Part shown: positions 44,932 through 52,649 of the stretch, one piece after another
Position numbering within the stretch: the stretch's first letter is position 1
Layout of the letters: every line of letters begins with the position of its first letter
Origin: Sphaerochaetaceae bacterium
GTDB taxonomy: Bacteria > Spirochaetota > Spirochaetia > Sphaerochaetales > Sphaerochaetaceae
Reading direction: 5' to 3'
NCBI GenBank assembly: GCA_028532765.1
Contig: JAQQAR010000087.1
Coordinates: forward strand, 1 to 64,000
DNA length: 64,000 nt
The notes under the pieces: model-generated
Databases searched by the model: none
What the model was told of the DNA's origin: nothing
Seen by the model: only the letters and a program-made list of their open reading frames with translations
Program-made: the position numbers and the translations under genes

Positions 44932-46353
44932 ATGAGCGAAGCACAAAACATATACTATGAGTTCTGGCAGGAAACTGCCTCCCGTATCAAGGAGACCCTT
45001 CCAGAACAGGAATACCATACCTGGTTCAATCGAATTGCCTACCTACGATCAGATAGTCATAAGGTAGTACTGGCTGTAGCAAGCCAGTTTATTCTGGACA
45101 CAGTAATAGCCCGTTACAGGGATATGATACGCAATACGATGATTGAACTAACTGGAGAGGACATCGATATTGGTTTTGAGGTAGTAGCACGTTCAAAAAT
45201 TGAACAAATACAACAACCATCAAAAGAACACAAGGAAACACCAAAGGAAACCCCCATTGTTACCATCCAACCAAAGCCACAGGTCAGTGAAGAAAAGACC
45301 TTGAAAATGAAAAAGGATTGTAATCTGAACCCTTCCTATGAGTTTCATACATTTGTGATCGGGGACAACTCCGCATTTGCCTATAATGCAAGCCTCGCCA
45401 TTGCAAAGAATCCAGGAGTCAGTTACAACCCTTGCCTCATCTATGGTGGTGTAGGGCTTGGTAAAACACACCTGTTGAACTCCATCGGAAATCACATCAT
45501 CAACAACACCCCTGAGCTGAAGGTTATGTATGTGACAGCCGAGATGTTTACCAATGAATTCATTGAATCAATCGGTTCACAAAGAACACAGCAGTTCAAG
45601 AACAAGTTCCGTAAAGTGGATGTGCTGCTTATCGATGACATACACTTCCTGCAAGGAAAGGACAGCACACAGGAAGAACTGTTCCATACATTCAACAACC
45701 TGTACGAGTCAAAGAAACAGATGGTATTCACCTGTGACCGACCTATCAGTGAACTGAAAAACATAACCGATCGCCTGAGTTCCAGGTTTGAGAGGGGATT
45801 GAACGTAGATCTGCAACCACCAAACTATGAAACAAGAATGGCAATCCTCAAGAAAAAACTTGTGGAAAGGGGCGGTTCAATGAGCGAGGAGATTCTCAAC
45901 TACATAGCAACCAATGTATGTACAAATGTAAGGGATCTTGAATCATCACTTACCAAGCTTATTGCCTATAGCGAACTACTTGGACAGGAAATATCATTTG
46001 ACAAGGCACGGGAACTCCTTGGCATTCTCCCCTCCTTGGCTGCCAATTCAAACCAGACCCTCTCCATTGATACCATCATTAAGGTAGTGGGAGAGTACTT
46101 CAATGTAAGCAGCTTCGAGATCAAGGGGAAAAAGAAGAACAAATCGCTCATACAACCAAGACAGATTGCCATGTTCCTGGCAAGGGATATTACCGAATAC
46201 TCCACTACAGAAATCGGTACAGAATTTGGAGGCAGGGATCATACCACTGTCATGCATGCACATGACCGGATTGAGTCCTTGATGAAAGGGGATGAATCGT
46301 TTGCAAACACCATCGTGAAATTGAAGAGGGACTTAACAAATGGTAAGCGGTAA
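44932..46353 (+). CDS. dnaA: Chromosomal replication initiator protein DnaA
   Basis: A 473-residue AAA+ initiator. Domain I is about 1-85 (WQETASRIKETLPEQEYHTWF), and a Lys/Glu-rich linker follows (about 90-130). The AAA+ domain has Walker A YGGVGLGKTHLLNSIG and Walker B VLLIDDIHFLQGKD. The C-terminal DNA-binding domain has the signature FGGRDHTTVMHAHDRI, which reads DnaA boxes. Upstream, TACAAT (44889-44894) may be the -10; a tiny out-of-frame ATG (44924) overlaps the start. DnaA boxes lie just downstream. Confidence 0.98.
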   Translation: MSEAQNIYYEFWQETASRIKETLPEQEYHTWFNRIAYLRSDSHKVVLAVASQFILDTVIARYRDMIRNTMIELTGEDIDIGFEVVARSKIEQIQQPSKEHKETPKETPIVTIQPKPQVSEEKTLKMKKDCNLNPSYEFHTFVIGDNSAFAYNASLAIAKNPGVSYNPCLIYGGVGLGKTHLLNSIGNHIINNTPELKVMYVTAEMFTNEFIESIGSQRTQQFKNKFRKVDVLLIDDIHFLQGKDSTQEELFHTFNNLYESKKQMVFTCDRPISELKNITDRLSSRFERGLNVDLQPPNYETRMAILKKKLVERGGSMSEEILNYIATNVCTNVRDLESSLTKLIAYSELLGQEISFDKARELLGILPSLAANSNQTLSIDTIIKVVGEYFNVSSFEIKGKKKNKSLIQPRQIAMFLARDITEYSTTEIGTEFGGRDHTTVMHAHDRIESLMKGDESFANTIVKLKRDLTNGKR

Positions 46354-46569
46354 TATCTTGTGGACAACCACTGGATACCTTGTGGATAACTGCCAAAACC
46401 TGTGGATACAGCTTTTTTCCTTGTGGATGAAATGTGGGCAACTGGACAAGTTATCCACAAGATGACAAAAATTAAGCAGTGATTGGACAAGAAATTAGAA
46501 AGTTATCCACAGAATCTGTGCTATTATTACTATTATTACTATATTTTTTAATAATCTAGGAGTATTAAT
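46354..46569. other. oriC: Probable replication origin (oriC) between dnaA and dnaN
   Basis: Seven DnaA-box-like 9-mers lie in 216 bp. Forward: TGTGGACAA 46359, TGTGGATAA 46381 (perfect), TGTGGATAC 46401, TGTGGATGA 46422, TGTGGGCAA 46433. Reverse: TTATCCACA 46451 and 46503 (both perfect). After the last box and a 9-bp spacer, seven DnaA-trios occupy 46521-46541; read 3' to 5' on the minus strand they are GAT AAT AAT GAT AAT AAT GAT. An AT-rich tract follows, the likely unwinding site. Confidence 0.9.
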
Positions 46570-47676
46570 ATGAAATTCGTCTGCAACAAAGATGACATCC
46601 TCAACGAGATAATATATTCAATGGATTTTACCAGTCAGAGAAACTCTCTTTCGATCACCAGCAACGTCTATCTAGAGACATTTGATGGACGACTCATCAT
46701 CAAAGCAACAGATCAGAAATTGGGATTCAACACTGAGATTGCAGTCGAGACACTGCAAGAAGGAAGAACCACTGTTTTCTGCGAAAAACTCCTGAATATT
46801 CTCAGAAGCCTTCCAAACACCAGAATTGATTTCTCATTGGAAGATGGAATGCTTACAATCAAGCCTGAAGAGCAGAACATTGATTTCAAACTAAGAACCA
46901 TAGGTGCTGATGAATTTCCCTCCCTGGAGAATTCAGAATCATCTTCGTATTTCACGATTCCTCAGAAAACCTTCACCGATATGGCAAACCAAACCATGTT
47001 TGCCATCAGCGAGGATGAAACAAGATATTTCCTCTGTGGCCTGTATCTCGAAAGAAATGCAAGTGGCATGAACATGGTTGCCACAGATGGAAGAAGACTT
47101 TCCATTGTGGAGAGAACATTTGAAGAAGATCTTCCCATGTTCCCCTCAATTATCATTCCACCAAAATTCTTTACAGAATTGAAAAAACTCTCAACAGATG
47201 AGGGAATGCTTGATCTTTCAATAACAGAAAATATTCTTTTTGCAAAAATAGGTAACAGGACATTCTATACGACCCTCATCAAAGGACAATATCCAAACTA
47301 TCGTAGGGTAATTCCAGATGTGCAAACCTATACCTGTACGATGAGAATCCAAGATATGCTTGATGCCTTGAAGAGAGTTTCTCTCTTGGTTGAAAACAAG
47401 GCAAAACGAATCTTCCTGGATATCAGTGAGGCTGGCGTGCTGCTTACCAGTGATGAGAGTGAAGTTGGAGAAGCGAAAGAAATCATTGCATGCCAGTATG
47501 AAGGTCCTGACAGCAAGGTTTCCTTGAACTACACATACTTGGTAAATCCATTGAAAGCCATGGAGGGAGAATATTTCTCCATCAACTTTACTGAACCTAC
47601 TCGTGCAATGACAGTAAAACCCGATAGTAATAGGGATTACTTTCATATCATTATGCCAATGCAACCGAATGCCTGA
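46570..47676 (+). CDS. dnaN: DNA polymerase III beta subunit (sliding clamp)
   Basis: A 368-residue clamp with three repeated domains that forms a ring around DNA and tethers the polymerase. Typical blocks are MKFVCNKDDILNEI at the start, FLCGLYLERNASGMNMVATDGRRLS in the middle, and the C-terminal ending YFHIIMPMQ. AGGAG lies 7-8 nt before the ATG. recF follows with overlapping stop and start. Confidence 0.97.
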   Translation: MKFVCNKDDILNEIIYSMDFTSQRNSLSITSNVYLETFDGRLIIKATDQKLGFNTEIAVETLQEGRTTVFCEKLLNILRSLPNTRIDFSLEDGMLTIKPEEQNIDFKLRTIGADEFPSLENSESSSYFTIPQKTFTDMANQTMFAISEDETRYFLCGLYLERNASGMNMVATDGRRLSIVERTFEEDLPMFPSIIIPPKFFTELKKLSTDEGMLDLSITENILFAKIGNRTFYTTLIKGQYPNYRRVIPDVQTYTCTMRIQDMLDALKRVSLLVENKAKRIFLDISEAGVLLTSDESEVGEAKEIIACQYEGPDSKVSLNYTYLVNPLKAMEGEYFSINFTEPTRAMTVKPDSNRDYFHIIMPMQPNA

Positions 47677-48767
47677 TGCGTTTTACCCAGCTTTGGACAA
47701 ACCAATTCAGAAATCTGGCCAGCGAGAAAATACCTGTCGATAACCGACAGGTATTCCTCATTGGACCAAACGGACAAGGAAAAACCAATCTTCTTGAAGC
47801 GGTATATACACTCTGTTATGGATCTTCGTTTCGTACAAACCAATTGAAGGAACTCGCTACTGACAAAGAAAAAAACTTCAAGCTTGAAGGAATATACGTA
47901 ACAGATGATGAACAACATCATACCCTTGTACTCGAATACAAAGACGCAAAACGAACAGTGCTGCTCGATGGACGGGAAATCAAGGACAGGAAGGAGTTGA
48001 TCTACAACATCCCCTGTATTGTTTTCAGCCATGACGATATTTTTTTCATCAAGGGAGAACCTGAACAGCGAAGAAGATTTTTTGACCAGATCATGAGCAT
48101 GTACAATCCCCTGTTTTTTGATGATATGCGCAGGTATAGGTTGGTATTGAGACAACGAAATCTGGCGATCAAAGAACAACGCTTTGAACTGCTTCCCGTC
48201 TATGACATCCAGCTCGCCACCTATGGCATTGCAATCCAGCAGGAAAGAACACGTGCTGTATTCGAGTTTGACCAGATTTTTCCTGAGATGTATCGCTCTG
48301 TTTCTGGTCAGGACATTGATATACATATCGAGTACCAACCGTCCTGGAACACCTGTGCAACCAAGGATGAGGTGATTGCTTACCTGGAACAGAAAAGAGG
48401 ACGGGATATGAACCTGTTAACCACTACCAGTGGAATTCATCGTGACAGATTCCAAGTGATGGAAGGTTCTCAAAATTTTTCGCAAACAGGATCTACCGGC
48501 CAAATGAGGCTCGCTTCACTCATTTTTCGTACTGCACAGATGGCATTTTTTGAGAAAAAAACCGGAGGAAAGCCCTTGATACTGGTTGATGATGTCCTGC
48601 TCGAGCTTGATCATACCAGACGATCGGAATTTCTGAGGTTGATGCAATCCTACAGCCAAGCTTTCTTTACATTTTTACCAGAAGAGCAGTATTTCTCCTC
48701 TCTGGCAGATGAGAACGCATTGGTGTATACTGTCGATCAAGGAAGATTTATCAGCCATGAAGGATAA
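47676..48767 (+). CDS. recF: DNA replication and repair protein RecF
   Basis: A 363-residue SMC-like ATPase of the RecFOR gap-repair pathway. Walker A is LIGPNGQGKTNLLEAVY; the signature-like block is SQTGSTGQMRLASLIFRTAQ, and the Walker B region PLILVDDVLLELDHTR. The ATG overlaps the dnaN TGA (TGATG). recR, its partner, lies at 16.8 kb. The next gene starts inside its 3' end. Confidence 0.96.
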   Translation: MRFTQLWTNQFRNLASEKIPVDNRQVFLIGPNGQGKTNLLEAVYTLCYGSSFRTNQLKELATDKEKNFKLEGIYVTDDEQHHTLVLEYKDAKRTVLLDGREIKDRKELIYNIPCIVFSHDDIFFIKGEPEQRRRFFDQIMSMYNPLFFDDMRRYRLVLRQRNLAIKEQRFELLPVYDIQLATYGIAIQQERTRAVFEFDQIFPEMYRSVSGQDIDIHIEYQPSWNTCATKDEVIAYLEQKRGRDMNLLTTTSGIHRDRFQVMEGSQNFSQTGSTGQMRLASLIFRTAQMAFFEKKTGGKPLILVDDVLLELDHTRRSEFLRLMQSYSQAFFTFLPEEQYFSSLADENALVYTVDQGRFISHEG

Positions 48768-49077
48768 GAAAACAAGACTGTGCAAGGAAGGAGAACCACT
48801 GGAAGCAAAAGCAGTGCTTGACTATGTCTTGAGAAGACTTGATATTCGTCCTGATAACCCAAAAGCAGCTGTTGGATTTGAGTGGCAGAAAATCATTGGA
48901 AACCGCTTGTATCCTCACGTGAAAATTGTGGAAATCAAGCACACCACATTGGTTTTGAAAGCAGACCATCCTTCTTGGGCACAAATTACCATGATGCAGC
49001 AAAAAAAGATTCTTTCTCTGCTCGCAAAGAAGTATCCATCCCTAGGCATTAAGAGCATTCAGATGCTAAGCTCTTAG
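48757..49077 (+). CDS. dciA: DUF721 protein, probable DciA replicative helicase operator
   Basis: A 106-residue basic protein of the DUF721 family. The KH-like core is PKAAVGFEWQKIIGNRLYPHVKIVEIKHTTLVLKAD, split here by no gap, and ends SWAQITMMQQKKILSLL. DciA is the widespread ancestral partner that assists the DnaB helicase at initiation in bacteria without DnaC or DnaI. Its place right after recF near oriC fits. The start ATG 48757 overlaps the recF end by 11 nt. Confidence 0.8.
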   Translation: MKDKKTRLCKEGEPLEAKAVLDYVLRRLDIRPDNPKAAVGFEWQKIIGNRLYPHVKIVEIKHTTLVLKADHPSWAQITMMQQKKILSLLAKKYPSLGIKSIQMLSS

Positions 49078-49081
49078 TTAC

Positions 49082-49110
49082 TTGACGTAAATACGGGCAG
49101 TCTATATACT
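49082..49110 (+). promoter_or_regulatory. Promoter of the rpmH operon
   Basis: TTGACG (49082-49087), a 17-nt spacer and TATACT (49105-49110), 77 nt before the rpmH start. Confidence 0.8.
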
Positions 49111-49187
49111 GCACCACTCGGGGGAGTATCCTCTGAATTAAGTAGAAAATATCCGCGTAAAGCGATGTAAAAATTGGAGATTATCTC

Positions 49188-49355
49188 ATGAGTTACAAAG
49201 GAAAAAGAACCTACCAGCCCAGTAGAGTGAAGAGAAACAGAAAGTTTGGTTTTAGGGCTCGTATGGCAACAAAGGGCGGTCGCCTGGTCTTGGCCCGCAG
49301 AAGAGCCAAAGGCAGACATAAGCTGTCCGTATGTGATGAGAAGAAGCCTTTCTAA
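49188..49355 (+). CDS. rpmH: 50S ribosomal protein L34
   Basis: A 55-residue ribosomal protein. The conserved core [20 protein letters not shown] and [19 protein letters not shown] is complete. It has a few extra residues at the N terminus (MSYKGK) and a C-terminal tail (CDEKKPF), so it is longer than the usual 44-46. GGAG lies 8 nt ahead of the ATG. It overlaps rnpA by 20 nt; the rnpA frame is also open back into rpmH. Confidence 0.96.
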   Translation: MSYKGKRTYQPSRVKRNRKFGFRARMATKGGRLVLARRRAKGRHKLSVCDEKKPF

Positions 49356-49686
49356 ACAAGAAATTGTAAAACGTAAACCGGAGATTGACCGAATTTTCAA
49401 GACCGGCAGGCATTATTCCTGCCGTGGATTGAAACTTATTGTAAGTCAGAACCAACTAGATATTGATAGGATTGTGGTAATTCCGGTCCGTCATTACGGT
49501 AATGCTGTCCAAAGAAACAGGATCCGTAGACAAATCAAGGAAATTTGGCGTACAGAAAAGCCTAGGATGGTCCCCGGTTACGATTTTGCATTTGTCGTTT
49601 ATCCAGGAAAGGTTCTTGATTATGCATTCCAAAAGGAACAAATACTCTCTCTCTGCGATAAGGCTGGGGTGTTTAACCAGTCTTAA
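49336..49686 (+). CDS. rnpA: Ribonuclease P protein component
   Basis: A 116-residue protein subunit of RNase P, which trims tRNA 5' ends. The RNR motif is [16 protein letters not shown], with the strand FVVYPGKV near the end. ATG 49336 lies inside the end of rpmH. A longer frame back to 49246 is open, as in some thermophiles where rnpA covers rpmH, but nothing supports use of that start here. yidC follows after 91 bp; no yidD gene was found between. Confidence 0.94.
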   Translation: MRRSLSKQEIVKRKPEIDRIFKTGRHYSCRGLKLIVSQNQLDIDRIVVIPVRHYGNAVQRNRIRRQIKEIWRTEKPRMVPGYDFAFVVYPGKVLDYAFQKEQILSLCDKAGVFNQS

Positions 49687-49777
49687 AACGCTTTCATAAC
49701 ACTCCTCATTCTGTTGTTCTGTCCTATCTTTCCTGTGATTGCTTTCTTCTCTACACATCCCCCCATCAGGAGCAGAT

Positions 49778-51601
49778 ATGGATAAAAATACCATTCTAGC
49801 CATTGTTCTATCCGTATTGGTCATTACCCTCGGAATGACCATCCAAGCCACTTTCTTCGCGCCGGCCACCCCTGAAATGGTGCCGACCACTGAACAAGTT
49901 GAAACCTCGAGCAACACTTCAGGTCAGAGTACCTATCTGGAGCCAGCCCAATCGAGTCAGGTTTCAGCCAATATTGCATGGGACAGTAGTCTCCCAGGTT
50001 CAATGGTTGCTGTTGGCAGCGAAGGCAATAAGACTCCCTTCACATTTGAGACAAACTATTTCTTGATTGAATTCAATCCCAGTGGTGCCTCAATTGCTTC
50101 CTTTAAGCTGAAAGAGCACCTTGATGAAGGGGAGCCTGTTGAACTGTTGTTCAAGGATGCATCATCCAATGATGCTTTCTTGATGTATGCAGGAAATGAC
50201 AAGACCAATCCCATCGATGCAACCTTCCGTTACCAGATCATTGGTAACCAGGTGCAATTCACCCAGGATTTTGCCCTTCTCGAGGAAGATGGAAAGACCC
50301 CTGGCGCCCCATTCTCCATCACAAAGACCTACACGTTTGGAGAAGAGGATTATCTCTTTGAAATTGATGTGGAGACCAGAAACAGTGAGAACAAGGCCAT
50401 TCCTCTCTCCTTTGAGAATTATGCCTATACGCTCGCCTTTGAACCACAGATTGGCCCCTCTTTCTCCTCCCTCGATAATAACTACAACTATCGTCGTTTT
50501 TATATCAAGGAAGACGGATCTTCCAAGAAGGATCAGGTCAAGTTGAGCAATGGTGCATACGCAACAACCAAGCCTCTTTCCTGGGTAGCACTTGTCGGTA
50601 AGTATTTCTCTATGATTGCCATTCCTGATGCAACCAACTATATGGTCAGCTTGAGTGAAGTTTCAGATGAAGGTCTTCCTCTTCAGTCGAGCATCTATCT
50701 GAGCAGACCAACGATCAAGAGTGCAGCCCAGACGGATACATTCAGGTTCTATGCCGGTCCGCAGCTCAAGGGTGATATGGTCATCTACAACGATGCTTCC
50801 CTGAATAGCTTTGGGGTATCGGGATTGCAGCTTGAAGCAGCGCTGGACAGCAGTTCATGGCTTGGATGGCTGGAGACAATACTGAAGACAATCTTGAATT
50901 TGCTTTACCGGGTGATCCCTAACTATGGTATTGGAATCATCATCCTTACTTTCCTTCTTAAGCTGGTACTCTACCCGATTACCAAGAAGGGTATGGAGTC
51001 AACTGCAAAGATGGCATCCCTCTCCCCAAAGATGCAGGAGATCAAGGAAAAGTATCCTGACAATCCAACCAAGCAGAACGAAGAGATGGCGACCCTGTAC
51101 AAGAAAGAGAAGATCAACCCAATGGGTGGATGTCTTCCGATGTTGTTGCAGTTCCCCATCCTTATTGCCTTCTACGGACTGCTCAATAAGCACTTTGAGT
51201 TGAGAGGAGCGATGTTTATCCCAGGATGGATTCCTGACTTGAGCCGTCCAGATACGGTTGCGAGCTTGCCGTTCAACCTGCCATTCCTAGGCAATGAGCT
51301 GCACTTGCTTCCCATTTTCTATACAGTAAGTATGATTTTCTCAATGAAAATAACCCAGAACGCCTCAACTGCAGGTAGTCAGCAGGGCATGATGAAATTC
51401 ATGACCTACGGAATGCCGTTGATGTTCTTCTTTGTGTTGTACAATGCTCCTTCTGGTTTGATCCTCTACTGGTCAGTGATGAATGCCCTATCCATCCTCC
51501 AGCAGCTGCATACAAACAAGAAGAAACAGCGTGAGGCAAATGAGGAAGCACAGACCAACGTGCAGCAGTTCCCAGGTCCAAAGGGAAAGGGACGCAAATA
51601 G
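49778..51601 (+). CDS. yidC: Membrane protein insertase YidC
   Basis: A 607-residue inner-membrane insertase. The N-terminal membrane segment is TILAIVLSVLVITLGM, followed by the large periplasmic beta-domain (about 60-360). The conserved Oxa1/YidC core has five segments (NYGIGIIILTFLLKLVLYPITKK, PMGGCLPMLLQFPILIAFYGLL, and others). The C-terminal tail is basic and cytoplasmic. ATG 49778 has AGGAG ahead. It inserts proteins with Sec and SRP. Confidence 0.97.
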   Translation: MDKNTILAIVLSVLVITLGMTIQATFFAPATPEMVPTTEQVETSSNTSGQSTYLEPAQSSQVSANIAWDSSLPGSMVAVGSEGNKTPFTFETNYFLIEFNPSGASIASFKLKEHLDEGEPVELLFKDASSNDAFLMYAGNDKTNPIDATFRYQIIGNQVQFTQDFALLEEDGKTPGAPFSITKTYTFGEEDYLFEIDVETRNSENKAIPLSFENYAYTLAFEPQIGPSFSSLDNNYNYRRFYIKEDGSSKKDQVKLSNGAYATTKPLSWVALVGKYFSMIAIPDATNYMVSLSEVSDEGLPLQSSIYLSRPTIKSAAQTDTFRFYAGPQLKGDMVIYNDASLNSFGVSGLQLEAALDSSSWLGWLETILKTILNLLYRVIPNYGIGIIILTFLLKLVLYPITKKGMESTAKMASLSPKMQEIKEKYPDNPTKQNEEMATLYKKEKINPMGGCLPMLLQFPILIAFYGLLNKHFELRGAMFIPGWIPDLSRPDTVASLPFNLPFLGNELHLLPIFYTVSMIFSMKITQNASTAGSQQGMMKFMTYGMPLMFFFVLYNAPSGLILYWSVMNALSILQQLHTNKKKQREANEEAQTNVQQFPGPKGKGRK

Positions 51602-51642
51602 AAATTCAACTGCGGGGGATTTTCCCCCGAACGGAGTAGCAT

Positions 51643-52320
51643 ATGATGAAAGAATTCGAAGGACGTACTGAGCAGGAAGCAATTGCAAAGGCAATTGAGG
51701 AACTGCATATTGAGCGTGAAGATTTCGATGTTGAAATCGTTGAACCGGTCAAAAAAGGGCTCTTCAAGAAGAGCAATGTAAAGATCAGGATTCATTTTGA
51801 TGATGGAAGCAATCTGGAACCGGATACATTTGAAGATGATGAGAGAGAACTGGAACAGCCTATCAACAGCGAACTTGAGGACAAGTTGCTTACCTTTGTG
51901 GCTACAATCTTGGACAAGATGGGCTATGAAGGCAGGGTTTCCATTGGGTTCAGGAAGGAGCGTAAGCTTGGATTGAATATTGAGAGTGACAACTCAAATA
52001 TTATCATTGGGCGTAAAGGTAAGAACCTTGATGCCATCCAGCTTATTGCCAATGTGTATGCTGGCCAACTCGATCCTGACATGAAGGTCATCGTTGATAG
52101 TGAAAACTATCGCATGAGGCATGAAGAGCAGCTGATCAGAATGGCTTTCAAGACAGCTGAACAGGTACGAAGGAGTGGAAGAAGCAAGTTGCTTGAGCCC
52201 ATGAATCCGTATGAGAGAAGGCTTGTCCATACTGCACTCAATGACTTTGGTGGGGTAGAGACCAAGAGTGAGGGAGACGGGCTGTATAAACAGATACGAA
52301 TCTCCAACGAGAGAAACTAA
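51643..52320 (+). CDS. jag: Jag/KhpB RNA-binding protein
   Basis: A 225-residue protein with a Jag_N domain (EFEGRTEQEAIAKAIEELH, KKGLFKKSNVKI), a KH domain (LNIESDNSNIIIGRKGKNLDAIQ) and an R3H domain (NPYERRLVHTALNDFGGVETKSEG). KhpB binds many RNAs with KhpA and affects cell shape in other bacteria. It follows yidC, as in many genomes. GGAG precedes tandem ATGs. Confidence 0.95.
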   Translation: MMKEFEGRTEQEAIAKAIEELHIEREDFDVEIVEPVKKGLFKKSNVKIRIHFDDGSNLEPDTFEDDERELEQPINSELEDKLLTFVATILDKMGYEGRVSIGFRKERKLGLNIESDNSNIIIGRKGKNLDAIQLIANVYAGQLDPDMKVIVDSENYRMRHEEQLIRMAFKTAEQVRRSGRSKLLEPMNPYERRLVHTALNDFGGVETKSEGDGLYKQIRISNERN

Positions 52321-52326
52321 CCCAAC

Positions 52327-52355
52327 AACGGGAGCCAATCAAGGTTCCCGTTTTT
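52327..52355 (+). terminator. Rho-independent terminator of the rpmH-jag operon
   Basis: AACGGGAGCC, a loop AATCAA, GGTTCCCGTT (one wobble), then a T-run. Confidence 0.92.
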
Positions 52356-52360
52356 AATGC

Positions 52361-52389
52361 TTGACAAATATTCAGAACAGACCTACTGT
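52361..52389 (+). promoter_or_regulatory. Promoter of the nrdD-nrdG operon
   Basis: TTGACA (52361-52366), a 17-nt spacer and TACTGT (52384-52389), right after the previous terminator and just before the riboswitch. Confidence 0.8.
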
Positions 52390-52395
52390 TGCTAG

Positions 52396-52644
52396 TGTGC
52401 CGTATGGCACAAAACACTATATCTTGTGTGTATAGGAAAAGGGAAGTTGGGTGTAGAAGCCCACGCGGTCCCGCCGCTGTGATGGGGAGTTCCGGGCAAT
52501 ATCCACTGGAGAAATCTGGGAAGGAGCCTGGGATGAAGAACCTAAGCCAGAAGACCTTGCCTGTACAGACACGCCGTCACGGAGAATGACATAAGGCGTG
52601 TGCCTCAGAGCACCCTCTTTATACGTCTTGTCTCCGCGAGGAGG
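52396..52644 (+). promoter_or_regulatory. Cobalamin riboswitch controlling nrdD-nrdG
   Basis: Core blocks fit the adenosylcobalamin aptamer: GGGAAGTTGGGTGTAGAAGC, then GCGGTCCCGCCGCTGTGAT, GGAAGGAGCCTGGG and GCCAGAAGACCTTGCC (the B12-box region, 52546-52561). A further arm ACGCC...GGCGT (52571-52599) has the inner stem GTCA/TGAC. Near the start codon CTCC (52632-52635) can pair with GGAG (52640-52643) around a GCGA tetraloop, hiding part of the Shine-Dalgarno AGGAGG. Translation would stop when B12 is bound. Logic is inferred. Confidence 0.92.
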
Positions 52645-52649
52645 AAACC

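Noticed and set aside
44924-44935. Tiny ATG-GCC-GCA-TGA frame over the dnaA start
   Set aside because: Three codons only. It may affect dnaA initiation, but nothing in the sequence shows that.
49687-49777. yidD remnant between rnpA and yidC
   Set aside because: Too short, with stops in frame and no recognisable YidD motif.
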